Made by a program: the position numbers and the translations under genes
Notes under the pieces: generated by a model
Seen by the model: the letters and a program-made list of their open reading frames with translations, nothing else
Databases searched by the model: none
Told to the model about the DNA's origin: nothing
Shown: positions 33,072 through 42,033 of the stretch, one piece after another
Position numbering within the stretch: position 1 is the first letter of the stretch
Layout of the letters: each line of letters opens with the position of its first letter
From: Bacteroidales bacterium UBA6366
GTDB lineage: Bacteria > Bacteroidota > Bacteroidia > Bacteroidales > UBA932
DNA: 50,721 nt
Direction of reading: 5' to 3'
Assembly: GCA_002438845.1 (NCBI GenBank)
Contig: DJRG01000021.1
Location: forward strand, 1 to 50,721

Positions 33072-36000
33072 TCACGGCAGCGGAGCGCTTTTGGCATCCT
33101 TTATGGCCTGGAACGTATATGTTTGGTCGCCTATCCTGCATGAAGCCACGTAAGGGTTCGATTCATCGTAGATGAACGTTCCTTTGAAGCCTCCATAGAA
33201 CACATTGTCGAATGAGATCATCTGAACCTCTATGGTGAAATTGTTGTAGACGTTTCTGATGACGCACGGTTTAGGATCGACGATAGCTCCATCTTTACAC
33301 GAGAAACTAAAGTGTACCCAGTTTCTGACACCTACACTCGCAAGTTTTCCCGAATTCGTGAGAGTCCCAGCATAGACATCGCTGAACTTCAGATTTGTGG
33401 CGGCGACATATTCCGCCAAGGAATCATACCTTACAAACCTGTACGTGTCGGTCGCGTCATCGTAGTATGCTTTTTTGATGTAGACATGGCCGAAGGTGGG
33501 ATAGTCAAAGCAGAAACTGAAAGACGTCTGTCCGAGAATCAATTCATAGTTTGTCTTGTTGACAGCGACCTTTGTCGTACCGTCATCAGACATGACAAGC
33601 TTATCGTTGAAACTTGTGAACATCTCATCCCCGTTTCCACCTTTCAACGCGGTCAGATTCAGCGCACCCATCTCACAATATTCAGGTATGACGGTCTTGG
33701 CTGACGACACACTCTTTAGGCCGTAGTCAAGCAACGGGTGGCTATATTCATTGCCGTAATGGCCATCTTTGACAGGCAAAAGGTTCACCGGCACCTGACG
33801 CGGCTCCTCACCGTCTCCGAAAACCACCTGTCTGGTCATTGTGCTCGGCTCCGTTCCCACCGGTCTATCCCAGAAACAATCGACACCCGGACCACTTACC
33901 TTCATGAAATGGTCACCGATCGCATAGTCAGAGATTGTCCCAGAGGTGGAGAACTTGACCTTTCTGAAACTATGCATGTCGCCCAGACTTCTATAGAGAT
34001 AGTAGCCGGTCCCATTAGTTTTGGTTTCAGGAAATTTCACATCACCCCATGAATTTTCCTCTACGCCTTCCACTGTCCTTGTTATCACATAGTCCGCATA
34101 AACCTTTTTCTCGTCCCATTTGGAACCGGTCATCTTGACGCTGACCTCGACCTTGTAAGGCACACCGCATGTCGCGGCGATCATCCCGTCTTCCGTTATG
34201 GTTTTGCCTCCATAGGAAAAACTTGACGGCTTTGTCCTGGAGGACTTATCGTGGATTGACGGACAGCCTGGATACCAGTCCGGAAGTTCTTCGCGAGTCA
34301 GATAGATGTAGCCGGCCCCATCAGAGGTCTTGGTGTAAGAGTTGCCCAGCTGGTCCTTGAAACTGACGGTGCAGTTCGGAATGACAACTGGTCCAGGGCC
34401 TGAAACGATGAGGGCACAGCCTCCGGAATATGGATTGACATATTCATAAGTCGTGTCCTTGACAGCCCCGACCGCTTTGACTTTCGCCAAAGCCCTTACC
34501 GGAGCCACATTGTACTTGCTCCAATCAGCCTCCTCCACGTACAAAGTGTCGACGGCTGTCAACGAAGACCCCGGTTCTCCGTTACTTCCACGCAGGTATT
34601 TAAAGAAATCACTCAAGGATACAGCGGTCTTCGGCCATTTAGGGTACCTGGACTTGTCATAGATCCCATTGTCCGGATTGTCGAGTCCCGACGCGCTGAG
34701 CACCAGTTCCTTCCAAAGATCGTAGGCGGATTTGCCATCCGTTCCGTCCGAACCATCCTTCCCGTCGACGCCGTCTTTTCCATCCGCTCCGTCTTTTCCG
34801 TCAGCACCATCGGAGCCGGAATCACCCTTGTCACCTATGGCCCCGCGAAGATATTCATAGAAATCAGCCACGGATGTTTTAGCCGGATCCCATTTGCTTC
34901 CAGGATTCTTCGGGTCTTCCAAGCCTGACAGGGATGTCACGTCAGCCACCCAAAGTTCATAGGCTGACTTGCCGTCCGAACCATCCGTTCCGTCTTTGCC
35001 ATCGGCTCCATCCTTACCGTCAGCTCCGTTCTTGCCATCCGAGCCCGACGCTCCGGTGTCACCTTTCTGGCCTTGGGCCTTGACGCCTGTGTCGACGCCG
35101 TCAATCCACCAGTTGCCGTTCGAACCGACATAAGGAGTCTTGCCGTCCTTGCCATCAACGCCATCCTTGCCGTCGTGTCCTTTCGCTGTGACGTGCGTGA
35201 AAACCGTATCTTTGGCAGCCTTATCCACGAGTATCCATTCTCCTGTCTTAGGATTGATCTCCGGAACAAGACCGTCCTTTCCATCAATTCCGTCCTTTCC
35301 GTCAATTCCGGAATCGCCCTTGTCTCCCTTGGAGCCAGCCTTACCGGTCAGGTACTGAAAGAACTTCAGCATCGAAAGATCTGACAGAGTGATCACATTG
35401 CCATTCTGATCAGCCACAACACCTCCGGCGGCGATTGTCTGCCTGACGTAGGTTTTCCACATCTCAAAGGCGTCCAGACCATCCACACCATCCTTGCCGT
35501 CAGCTCCGGCATCGCCTTTGTCACCTTTATCGCCCTTGTCACCTTTGGCTGTGACACCTGTGTCAGTCCCTCCGATCCACCAGCGTCCATCCTTAATATA
35601 CGGGATCAAACCATCAGCGCCATCATCTCCGGTCAGGAACCAATAAAAGTCCGCCATCGAAGTCTTGGTCTTATCCCACTGGCCGCCAGGATTATGAGGA
35701 TCATCCACGCCAGAGGCAACATACAGTTTCCACAAATCATAAGCAGAGTCTCCATCCGCACCGTCCTTACCGTCCGCTCCATCCTTGCCGTCGGCTCCTT
35801 TATCCCCGACAGCGCCACGAAGATATTCATAGAAATCCGCCACGGAAGTTTTAGTCGGGTCCCATTTGCTTCCAGGGTTCTTCGGGTCTTCAAGTCCTGA
35901 CAAGGATGTCACGTCGGCCACCCAAAGTTCATAGGCTGACTTGCCGTCAATTCCGTCGCGTCCATCAACTCCATCCTTGCCGTCGGCTCCGTCTTTTCCA

Positions 36001-36773
36001 TCGGCTCCATCCTTGCCGTCGGCTCCGGCGTCACCCTTTTCACCACGGGCCTGTGTTCCCGTGTCCTTGTCACCGATCCACCAATTTCCGTCCTTGATGT
36101 AAGGTGTACGGCCATCCTCGCCATCCTTTCCGTCAGTTCCATCCTTACCTTTCATGTAGATAAAGAAATGAGCGATGTCTATCGTACCGGTGTAATCCAA
36201 CGTTTTCTCTTCGATGGCCTTAGCCCATAGCTCGTAAGCGGAGAGGCCATCCTTGCCGTCCTGACCTTTTTCTCCTTTTTCCCCTCGGGCGGCGACACCT
36301 GTGTTCCGGTCACCTATCCACCAATCGCCGTCCTTGATGTAAGGAATAAGGCCGTCAGCCCCGTCATTTCCGGAAAGGAACCAGTAGAAATCCGCCATCG
36401 AAGTCTTGGATTTATCCCATTGGGACTCCGGACTGTGCGGATCGCTCACCCCTGCGGCGACATATTCCTTCCACAGCTCATAGGCAGACTTGCCATTCTC
36501 ACCGTTCGCACCATCCTTCCCATCCACTCCGTCCTTTCCTTTAAGGTAAATGAAGAAATGGTTGATGTCAATTGGTCCTGAGTACTCAATCTGTTTTTCC
36601 TGTACAGCCTTGACCCACAGATCATAAGCCGACAGTCCATCTTTGCCGGGAACACCTTGGACACCCTGTTCCCCCTTCGGCCCAACCGGCATTGTCACCT
36701 CAAGTGAGTTGCATGCGGCCAGCGCTGACGCCCCAATAAGCGCCGCGATCACTAATCTGAATCGATTTCTCAT
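33072..36773 (-). CDS. Collagen-like repeat surface lipoprotein
   Basis: This is a 1233-residue protein with a lipoprotein signal (MRNRFRLVIAALIGASALAAC), so it should be lipid-anchored, probably on the cell surface. Residues ~30-720 alternate Gly-X-Y collagen-like stretches (GKDGADGKDG, GEKGEKGQDGKDG) with two small module types. One starts SAYELWKEYV or a variant and ends in FFxYLxG (eight copies). The other is PYIKDGxWWIGDxxTGV or a variant (about five copies). The last ~490 residues are non-repetitive, beta-rich and unrecognised. It is the final gene of a DUF4493-OmpA-collagen operon. A structural or adhesive role is inferred from architecture. Near-identical internal DNA repeats could change its length by recombination. 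Confidence 0.87.
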   Translation of the reverse strand: MRNRFRLVIAALIGASALAACNSLEVTMPVGPKGEQGVQGVPGKDGLSAYDLWVKAVQEKQIEYSGPIDINHFFIYLKGKDGVDGKDGANGENGKSAYELWKEYVAAGVSDPHSPESQWDKSKTSMADFYWFLSGNDGADGLIPYIKDGDWWIGDRNTGVAARGEKGEKGQDGKDGLSAYELWAKAIEEKTLDYTGTIDIAHFFIYMKGKDGTDGKDGEDGRTPYIKDGNWWIGDKDTGTQARGEKGDAGADGKDGADGKDGADGKDGVDGRDGIDGKSAYELWVADVTSLSGLEDPKNPGSKWDPTKTSVADFYEYLRGAVGDKGADGKDGADGKDGADGDSAYDLWKLYVASGVDDPHNPGGQWDKTKTSMADFYWFLTGDDGADGLIPYIKDGRWWIGGTDTGVTAKGDKGDKGDKGDAGADGKDGVDGLDAFEMWKTYVRQTIAAGGVVADQNGNVITLSDLSMLKFFQYLTGKAGSKGDKGDSGIDGKDGIDGKDGLVPEINPKTGEWILVDKAAKDTVFTHVTAKGHDGKDGVDGKDGKTPYVGSNGNWWIDGVDTGVKAQGQKGDTGASGSDGKNGADGKDGADGKDGTDGSDGKSAYELWVADVTSLSGLEDPKNPGSKWDPAKTSVADFYEYLRGAIGDKGDSGSDGADGKDGADGKDGVDGKDGSDGTDGKSAYDLWKELVLSASGLDNPDNGIYDKSRYPKWPKTAVSLSDFFKYLRGSNGEPGSSLTAVDTLYVEEADWSKYNVAPVRALAKVKAVGAVKDTTYEYVNPYSGGCALIVSGPGPVVIPNCTVSFKDQLGNSYTKTSDGAGYIYLTREELPDWYPGCPSIHDKSSRTKPSSFSYGGKTITEDGMIAATCGVPYKVEVSVKMTGSKWDEKKVYADYVITRTVEGVEENSWGDVKFPETKTNGTGYYLYRSLGDMHSFRKVKFSTSGTISDYAIGDHFMKVSGPGVDCFWDRPVGTEPSTMTRQVVFGDGEEPRQVPVNLLPVKDGHYGNEYSHPLLDYGLKSVSSAKTVIPEYCEMGALNLTALKGGNGDEMFTSFNDKLVMSDDGTTKVAVNKTNYELILGQTSFSFCFDYPTFGHVYIKKAYYDDATDTYRFVRYDSLAEYVAATNLKFSDVYAGTLTNSGKLASVGVRNWVHFSFSCKDGAIVDPKPCVIRNVYNNFTIEVQMISFDNVFYGGFKGTFIYDESNPYVASCRIGDQTYTFQAIKDAKSAPLP
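34844..34974. repeat. Long direct repeat in the collagen-like gene, copy 1
   Basis: About 130 bases closely match 35815-35945. The block covers the module from AGATATTCATAGAAATC through the AGTTCATAGGCTGACTTGCC end and encodes the SAYELWVADV module with its linker. Only scattered, mostly silent, differences are seen. Confidence 0.8.
35815..35945. repeat. Long direct repeat in the collagen-like gene, copy 2
   Basis: This is the partner of 34844-34974, about 970 bases away in the same orientation. Recombination between the copies would delete or duplicate about 320 residues in frame. Confidence 0.8.
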
Positions 36774-36786
36774 AAATGAATATGAT

Positions 36787-37998
36787 TTATAGTTGGTTAA
36801 GATAATTCCACAATGAAAGGGACGTCACCCTCTCTATAACGACCTTACGGTCACCTCTGCGCTGTTCATCAGTGGCCGACTCCGGCACAAGGGCCACCCG
36901 TTTGCCGAATCCTCTGTAGCACAGTCTGGAAGGCTGGATTCCCCTTTGAAGAAGAGCCTCGTAGACAGCCTTCGCGCGAGCTTTGGAAAGAGTCTCATTG
37001 TACTCTTCGGATCCTTTCGCATCCGTGTAGCCGGCGACCAAAAACCTTGCGTCCGGGCTCTGGGCCAAAATGTTGGCGATCTTGTCCAGAATTGGCCGGG
37101 AGTCCTCCGTGATGGTGGCCTTGTCAAAATCAAAGTTCACGTTGTCCATCATCTCGGCAAGAGTCTTCTCGGACGGAATCTCCTTGATCACCTCACGAAC
37201 GACCTCCACCGGGACCTCACGGACCACCTCTTTCTCGACAACCTTTTGCGGATAAAGAGCGGCATAGTCATCAAGATGACCCGGAACATAGCGGTCGGCG
37301 GAAGCCTTATGCTTGTCCGCTCCGCCCAACCTTAGCACAATTCCGGCGGAGACCTGGGCGAAATTCACTCCGTCAGTGCCAAGCGAACGATTGTACTGTC
37401 CTTGAATATGCACGCCCACCCTGTCGCTCATCCATCCAATCACTCCCACGCCGGCCGAAACCGGGAAGAATGTGTCCGAATCAAACGTGTAGCCTTTGTT
37501 CCACGCATCCTCCGCCTTCCAAAGAGCCTCTTTCGTGACATCTCCCTTGAACTGTCCGAAATAAGACGTAGGGAAATTCTTATGGTAGAGACTGACTCCA
37601 AGCCTGATGTAAGGCTGGATCCACTCGCTCCTCGGGAACGGACGCAACTGGATTCCGGGACTGATCATCAACGAGTATCCCTGCCTCGTCTTTTCGGCAT
37701 CATTGTACTTCGCCAGACCGATGGTCCCTTGCAGATCGGCGTACAGCCATCTGCTCAGTTCCCTGGCCGAGTAGAGCTCGATGCCGCCATAGATCAACCT
37801 CTCATCCAAATTGAAGATGTAATCCCCTCCCGCCGTCTGATGGAAGTCCGACACGGTGGTTCTTGTGACGTTCATGGCCGCTCCTCCCAGACCGAATTCC
37901 CATGTTTTTGGCACTGTCCTCGCTTGCGAATATCCCGCGACCGGGTAAAGCAAGGCCAGCACAACGGCCGAAGCCGTTCTGTACATTTTGTTTTTCAT
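36787..37998 (-). CDS. OmpA-family outer-membrane protein
   Basis: This is a 403-residue outer-membrane protein that links the membrane to peptidoglycan. It has a signal peptide (LALLYPVAGYSQA), an N-terminal region of ~200 residues with barrel-like alternation, and a charged linker (VVEKEVVREVPVEVVREV). The C-terminal OmpA domain contains NVNFDFDKATITEDSRPILD and VAGYTDAKGSEEYNETLSKARA, which carries the conserved Asp and Arg for diaminopimelate binding. The gene ends 13 bases before the collagen-like lipoprotein gene and follows the DUF4493 gene, so the three are probably one surface operon. Confidence 0.92.
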   Translation of the reverse strand: MKNKMYRTASAVVLALLYPVAGYSQARTVPKTWEFGLGGAAMNVTRTTVSDFHQTAGGDYIFNLDERLIYGGIELYSARELSRWLYADLQGTIGLAKYNDAEKTRQGYSLMISPGIQLRPFPRSEWIQPYIRLGVSLYHKNFPTSYFGQFKGDVTKEALWKAEDAWNKGYTFDSDTFFPVSAGVGVIGWMSDRVGVHIQGQYNRSLGTDGVNFAQVSAGIVLRLGGADKHKASADRYVPGHLDDYAALYPQKVVEKEVVREVPVEVVREVIKEIPSEKTLAEMMDNVNFDFDKATITEDSRPILDKIANILAQSPDARFLVAGYTDAKGSEEYNETLSKARAKAVYEALLQRGIQPSRLCYRGFGKRVALVPESATDEQRRGDRKVVIERVTSLSLWNYLNQL

Positions 37999-38078
37999 AA
38001 GTGATAATTATTTTATTGAATGTCACTTAGCAGACAGCAATAACACATTGCCGCTCTCTAAGTTTGTTTTTTCAGATG

Positions 38079-39182
38079 CTACTTAAGAACATATTCAGAG
38101 ATGTTCTCAATTCCCGGAATCCCAAAATAGGACGCGATAAGATCTCCTTTGAGATAAATCTTCCGGCCGACAAGTTCGGGATGATCGGCAAGATTGACAG
38201 CCACCCGGATTTCTCCTTTCGGTATCTTGACGGACAGGCACGAGTTCTTGGTGGTCACAGAGGAACGGGACGCAATAGCCATGCATGTCATGGACGAGAA
38301 TGGAGCCGTGAACGAAATGCCTTCCTTGGCGGAAGACAAATCGCCTCCGACTATATAGCCACAAACCCAGACCCCTTTCTCGCCGACATGCTCCTTGGCC
38401 TGTCCCACGCTGTAGGCCGTAGATTGGGTCGTGCCGGGATCCGCTCCTTGTCCCGAGCCGATCTCATACTCAAAACTGCTCCAAACACGGCTCGTGTCGA
38501 CAGTGATTGAAAGACCAGCGGACTCCCCTGGCTTTGGAGGTTCGGCCGACGGACATGATATTCCCAATGTCAAAACCTCACATGCCTCCAGAAAACGGGT
38601 CAGCAGCACTTTTGATGATTTGCCGTCATTCAATGCCACGGAGATATTCCCAGGCCTGAAATAGCCTATGCGCCTTTCCGTCTGGCCGTATTTGAGATCA
38701 CCCTCCGCGGACGAGACTGTCACGAAACCCTCCGGATAAGTGGAATTAAACTTCCCATCAAGTTTAAGACGCAGTCCGGAGTTGAGTTGCGTGCAATTCA
38801 AACGTGCCTTTGTGTTCGCTCCGGACTGGACGACCACAACCTGCTCGTCACCGAACTGGGGCGCGGAAAACTCAGGCTTGAGGAATGCCATTGACACAAC
38901 CTTGACAGTGTAACTCCCGGGGTTGACCAGCATGGATTCCGGAGAGTCTCCATAGGCTCCCTCATAAAGCACTTCACCGGCAGAGTTTTTCACGGTAAGG
39001 ACGAATGCATCCGTGTCCGGCAAGTCAACCGTGGATCGTGTAAAGACCCGAGGAGAGAAGTTCCAGCTTAAAGTACCTTGCGCAGTTTCGGAAGGAACCT
39101 TGTTGCAAGATAAGGTCAAGGCTGTCAATGCCATCATCCCAGCCGCGGCGACCTTCGAGAGGATTCTGAAAGAATTCTTCAT
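38079..39182 (-). CDS. DUF4493-type lipoprotein
   Basis: This is a 367-residue predicted lipoprotein; the signal peptide ends in ALTLSC. Residues ~35-240 match the DUF4493 pattern of Bacteroidales (DAFVLTVKNSAGEVLYEGAYGD, GSYTVKVVS, NSGLRLKLDGKF). A second domain after ~260 (YSVGQAKEHVGEKGVWVCGYIVGG) looks like the OB-fold-like DUF6359 found beside it in this group. The cellular role is unknown; DUF4493 proteins often accompany surface or fimbria-like structures. It is the first gene of the operon, with its own promoter. Confidence 0.8.
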   Translation of the reverse strand: MKNSFRILSKVAAAGMMALTALTLSCNKVPSETAQGTLSWNFSPRVFTRSTVDLPDTDAFVLTVKNSAGEVLYEGAYGDSPESMLVNPGSYTVKVVSMAFLKPEFSAPQFGDEQVVVVQSGANTKARLNCTQLNSGLRLKLDGKFNSTYPEGFVTVSSAEGDLKYGQTERRIGYFRPGNISVALNDGKSSKVLLTRFLEACEVLTLGISCPSAEPPKPGESAGLSITVDTSRVWSSFEYEIGSGQGADPGTTQSTAYSVGQAKEHVGEKGVWVCGYIVGGDLSSAKEGISFTAPFSSMTCMAIASRSSVTTKNSCLSVKIPKGEIRVAVNLADHPELVGRKIYLKGDLIASYFGIPGIENISEYVLK

Positions 39183-39223
39183 AGTTGATAAAATTAACGT
39201 TCCGCACCGTTGCGGTCCGTTTG

Positions 39224-39256
39224 CAAAAGTATGGCGACTAAACGTAAATAATCAAA
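39224..39256 (-). promoter_or_regulatory. Promoter of the DUF4493-OmpA-collagen operon
   Basis: On the minus strand, TTTG, 21 bases and TACTTTTG match the Bacteroidota promoter form. The leader is about 35 bases and contains a small CCGCA/TGCGG dyad. Confidence 0.7.
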
Positions 39257-39546
39257 AGAAAGAAAAATAGTTTTCTATAAAAAACAGAAATTTCTGTTTC
39301 TTTTATGAATATGGGGCCCCTTAAGGGCCGTGGACAAATAATTCACGGGGCAATCGCAGTCACTGCGATCACCCCGCTACTTAACCTAAACTTAAACTAT
39401 GAAAAACTTCACGTCAAATATACAAATTCTTTTGAAGAAAACAACTATCTGAAACGATTTTTTATATTGTTTTTGTTTGCATTAGGCAAAAAACGGCCTC
39501 AAAAGCCAAAATCGCCAATAATAACAGCCCAGACAAAAGAATAAAA
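39257..39546. other. AT-rich intergenic region with nested hairpins and a leader-like mini-ORF
   Basis: This ~290-base gap has no normal gene. It contains an 18-base perfect palindrome (AAACAGAAATTTCTGTTT, 39285-39302) and GGCCCCTTAAGGGCC. It also has a nested hairpin in which ATCGCAG/CTGCGAT lies inside GGGG/CCCC arms (39347-39375). A 17-codon frame from ATG 39398 (MKNFTSNIQILLKKTTI) resembles the start of Bacteroidales TonB-dependent receptors. The next frame continues with a hydrophobic run (RFFILFLFALG). It may be a relic or an untranslated structured region. Confidence 0.4.
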
Positions 39547-40065
39547 TCACTTCGCCTCCCGCACTGTCTCAAGAATATTCCTTACCACTTTTTGGGCCTT
39601 GACACTTGGGCTCAGAGCCAGGATAACCAACGCGACGGCTAAAGCGACACCGGCCAAGACCGTGAATATCCCCGGGACTCCGTCAACGCCGTACACTCCT
39701 AAAGTAATGAATGCGAGGGCGAACAGCATCACAAGCATAACTTTGCCTTTCCGGTTCTTATCACCTTCCTTGACACAAAGCGCATAGCATCTGATCTCCT
39801 CACCATCGGCATTGGTCCCGACAAGGCCGGCGTCCTCAAGCCGGCAGGAGATGGCACGCCAACGAAAAGGCGTGGACCAGTCCACAAACAAGTCACATTC
39901 ACCAGTGGTGTCGGGAAGTTCCTCCCGCGAGATTTCGCTTGATCTTTTAACATCACCGAGATGTGACAGTTCCACCTTGATGCCACCCAGCACAGTCCCG
40001 AACGGTTTCTCGCTCGTGAACAGCACCATCCCGGCATCCATCATCTGTACTTTTTTGTCAATCAT
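39547..40065 (-). CDS. Two-helix membrane protein, unknown
   Basis: This protein of ~172 residues has a soluble N-terminal half (VLGGIKVELSHLGDVKRSSE, CDLFVDWSTPFRWRAISCRLE) and two adjacent C-terminal membrane helices (VMLVMLFALAFITLGVYGV, IFTVLAGVALAVALVILAL). No motif is recognised. Start codons at 40080, 40065 and 40044 are possible. 40065 (MIDKKVQMM) is chosen as the most plausible, because the longer form begins within the nqr terminator flank. It follows the nqr terminator on the same strand and is probably transcribed separately. Confidence 0.65.
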   Translation of the reverse strand: MIDKKVQMMDAGMVLFTSEKPFGTVLGGIKVELSHLGDVKRSSEISREELPDTTGECDLFVDWSTPFRWRAISCRLEDAGLVGTNADGEEIRCYALCVKEGDKNRKGKVMLVMLFALAFITLGVYGVDGVPGIFTVLAGVALAVALVILALSPSVKAQKVVRNILETVREAK

Positions 40066-40077
40066 GGCACAAATGTA

Positions 40078-40110
40078 CAAAAAAAAGGACTGACCCTGGC
40101 GGGTCAGTCC
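40078..40110 (-). terminator. Terminator of the nqr operon
   Basis: GGACTGACCC and GGGTCAGTCC form a perfect ten-base stem with a four-base loop, followed on the minus strand by a run of T. Confidence 0.9.
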
Positions 40111-40130
40111 AACATATTATCACATCTCTA

Positions 40131-41399
40131 TTACGAGAAGTTATCGTAAAGAATGCTCTCCGGCTGTACTCCAAGGCTGTCAAGCAGCTTGTTCACGGAA
40201 GCGACCATCATTGGAGGTCCGCACATGAAGTACTTGATGTCTTCCGGAGCATCGTGATCCTTGAGATAGGTCTCGTACATCACATTGTGAACAAAACCAG
40301 CCGTGTACTTGACTCCAGCGGCATCAGCAGCCGGATCAGGACGGTCAAGGGCCAGATGGAAGTGGAAGTTAGGGAACTCCTTCTCGATCTCGGCATAGTC
40401 CTCAAGATAGAATGCCTCGACAAGGCTGCGGGCTCCATAGAAGAAGTGAACCTCACGCTTGGTCTTGAGGGTCTTGAAGAGATGCATGATGTGGCTTCTG
40501 AGAGGAGCCATGCCGGCACCACCACCGACAAAGATATATTCCTGAGAATCAGGATCATTCTTCGGAAGAAGGAACTCTCCGAACGGACCGGAGATCCAAA
40601 CCTTGTCGCCCGGCTTGCGGGTGAAGACGTAGGATGAGCCGACTCCCGGAGGAACAGGCAGCATCTTGAACACGCCCTTAGGCTGGCTCCTGTCAAACGG
40701 AGGAGTCGCGATACGGACATTCAGTTTGATGATGTCACCCTCGGCAGGATAAGAGGCCATTGAGTAAGCCCTTACAGTAGGCACCTCGTTCTTCGCCTTG
40801 ATGCCGAAGAAACCGTACTTCTCCCAGTCAGCCTTGTAGATGTCGTCAACGTCAATAGTCGAGAAATCAAGGTCGTATGCAGGAATGTCAATCTGGATAT
40901 ACTCACCGGACTTGAAGTCAAGATGAACACCCTCTGGAAGCTTCACGGTGAACTCCTTGATGAAGGTAGCCACGTTCTTGTTGGAGATGACCTCACACTC
41001 TAGTTTCTGAACGCTGAGCGTTGACTCTGGGACCTGGATCTTGATGTTCTCCTTCACCTTTACCTGGCAACCGAGCCTGTAGCCTTCCTTGATCTGCTTA
41101 CGGCTGAAAAAGCCTGTCTCGGTAGGAAGGATGGTTCCGCCACCCTCAAGCACCTGAACTTTGCACTGTCCGCAGTTCGCCTTTCCACCGCAGGCGGAAG
41201 GAAGGAAAATCTTCTGGTCAGCGAGAGTATGGAGAAGGTCGCTGCCCTGAGGGACATCGAGAACCTTCTTTCCGTCGTTGATGTCGATCTTGACAGTGCC
41301 GTCCGGAGTGAGTTTGATCTTGACATACAGAAGCAGGGCGACCAGAACAACGGTCACAACTACAATTGTGATGATTGCTGAAATTACTGTTGAAAACAT
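40131..41399 (-). CDS. nqrF: Na+-NQR subunit F
   Basis: NqrF is the NADH-oxidising entry subunit of the sodium-pumping NADH:quinone oxidoreductase. The 422-residue protein has one N-terminal membrane helix and a 2Fe-2S domain with LPSACGGKANCGQCKVQV and GYRLGCQV. The FAD/NADH reductase module follows, with VRAYSMASYP for FAD and YIFVGGGAGMAPLRSHI and KYFMCGPPMMV for NADH. It is the last of six genes in nqrABCDEF; the gap to nqrE is 16 bases and a terminator follows. Confidence 0.97.
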   Translation of the reverse strand: MFSTVISAIITIVVVTVVLVALLLYVKIKLTPDGTVKIDINDGKKVLDVPQGSDLLHTLADQKIFLPSACGGKANCGQCKVQVLEGGGTILPTETGFFSRKQIKEGYRLGCQVKVKENIKIQVPESTLSVQKLECEVISNKNVATFIKEFTVKLPEGVHLDFKSGEYIQIDIPAYDLDFSTIDVDDIYKADWEKYGFFGIKAKNEVPTVRAYSMASYPAEGDIIKLNVRIATPPFDRSQPKGVFKMLPVPPGVGSSYVFTRKPGDKVWISGPFGEFLLPKNDPDSQEYIFVGGGAGMAPLRSHIMHLFKTLKTKREVHFFYGARSLVEAFYLEDYAEIEKEFPNFHFHLALDRPDPAADAAGVKYTAGFVHNVMYETYLKDHDAPEDIKYFMCGPPMMVASVNKLLDSLGVQPESILYDNFS

Positions 41400-41415
41400 A
41401 GTCTCTGCCTCCTTA

Positions 41416-42012
41416 TTAGATTGTAAGTCCCATGAAAGTCATGAAGGCCATGGCCATCAGACCTACTGTGATAAATGTGATACCGATGCCCTTGAGTCCG
41501 GCAGGAACCTTCGAGTAAGACATCTTCTCCCTGATCGCGGCAAGTGTCACGATAGCAAGGAACCAACCGATTCCAGAGCCAAGTGAGTAAACCGTGGCCT
41601 CACCGACATTCACGAAATCCTTGTTCTGCATGAACAGTGAGCCACCCAAAATAGCACAGTTCACAGCAATCAGAGGCAGATAGATTCCCAGTGACGAATA
41701 TAGAGCCGGAGCGAATTTTTCAACGACCATTTCGACAAGCTGAGTGAAAGCCGCGATGACAGCGATGAATATGATGAGGCTGAGGAAACTCAGATCCACA
41801 CCTTTAATCAAAGCGTCAGGTGACAGTACATGCTTGTAAAGAAGATAGTTGATCGGCAATGTTACAAGAAGAACAAAAATAACAGCGACACCAAGACCGG
41901 AAGCTGTCTTCACATTTTTCGATACCGCCAGATATGAGCACATACCAAGGAAGTACGCGAAAATCATATTGTCAACGAATATTGACTTTACGAATAAGCT
42001 TAAATATTCCAT
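41416..42012 (-). CDS. nqrE: Na+-NQR subunit E
   Basis: This integral membrane subunit of the sodium pump has 198 residues and six membrane helices. It is homologous to NqrD and RnfA; with NqrD it holds a membrane iron site through conserved cysteines. Here MCSYLAVSKNV and VNCAILGGSLFMQNKDF carry them. Gene spacing of about 20 bases on either side supports cotranscription. Confidence 0.96.
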   Translation of the reverse strand: MEYLSLFVKSIFVDNMIFAYFLGMCSYLAVSKNVKTASGLGVAVIFVLLVTLPINYLLYKHVLSPDALIKGVDLSFLSLIIFIAVIAAFTQLVEMVVEKFAPALYSSLGIYLPLIAVNCAILGGSLFMQNKDFVNVGEATVYSLGSGIGWFLAIVTLAAIREKMSYSKVPAGLKGIGITFITVGLMAMAFMTFMGLTI

Positions 42013-42033
42013 AATCAGTACTTGTCTTTGTCG

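Noticed and set aside
34700..36600. Regular short repeats that could be taken for a CRISPR array
   Set aside because: The repeats encode collagen-like Gly-X-Y codons in one long open frame, spacers are not unique, and no cas gene is near.
39305..39544. 79-codon plus-strand frame in the gap after the DUF4493 operon
   Set aside because: The frame runs through hairpins, has no ribosome-binding site, and its only protein-like piece is a hydrophobic run that fits better as a relic.
40070..40077. TACATTTG -7-like box before the 39547-40065 gene
   Set aside because: It ends only four bases before the ATG and has no -33 partner; it also lies in the nqr terminator flank.
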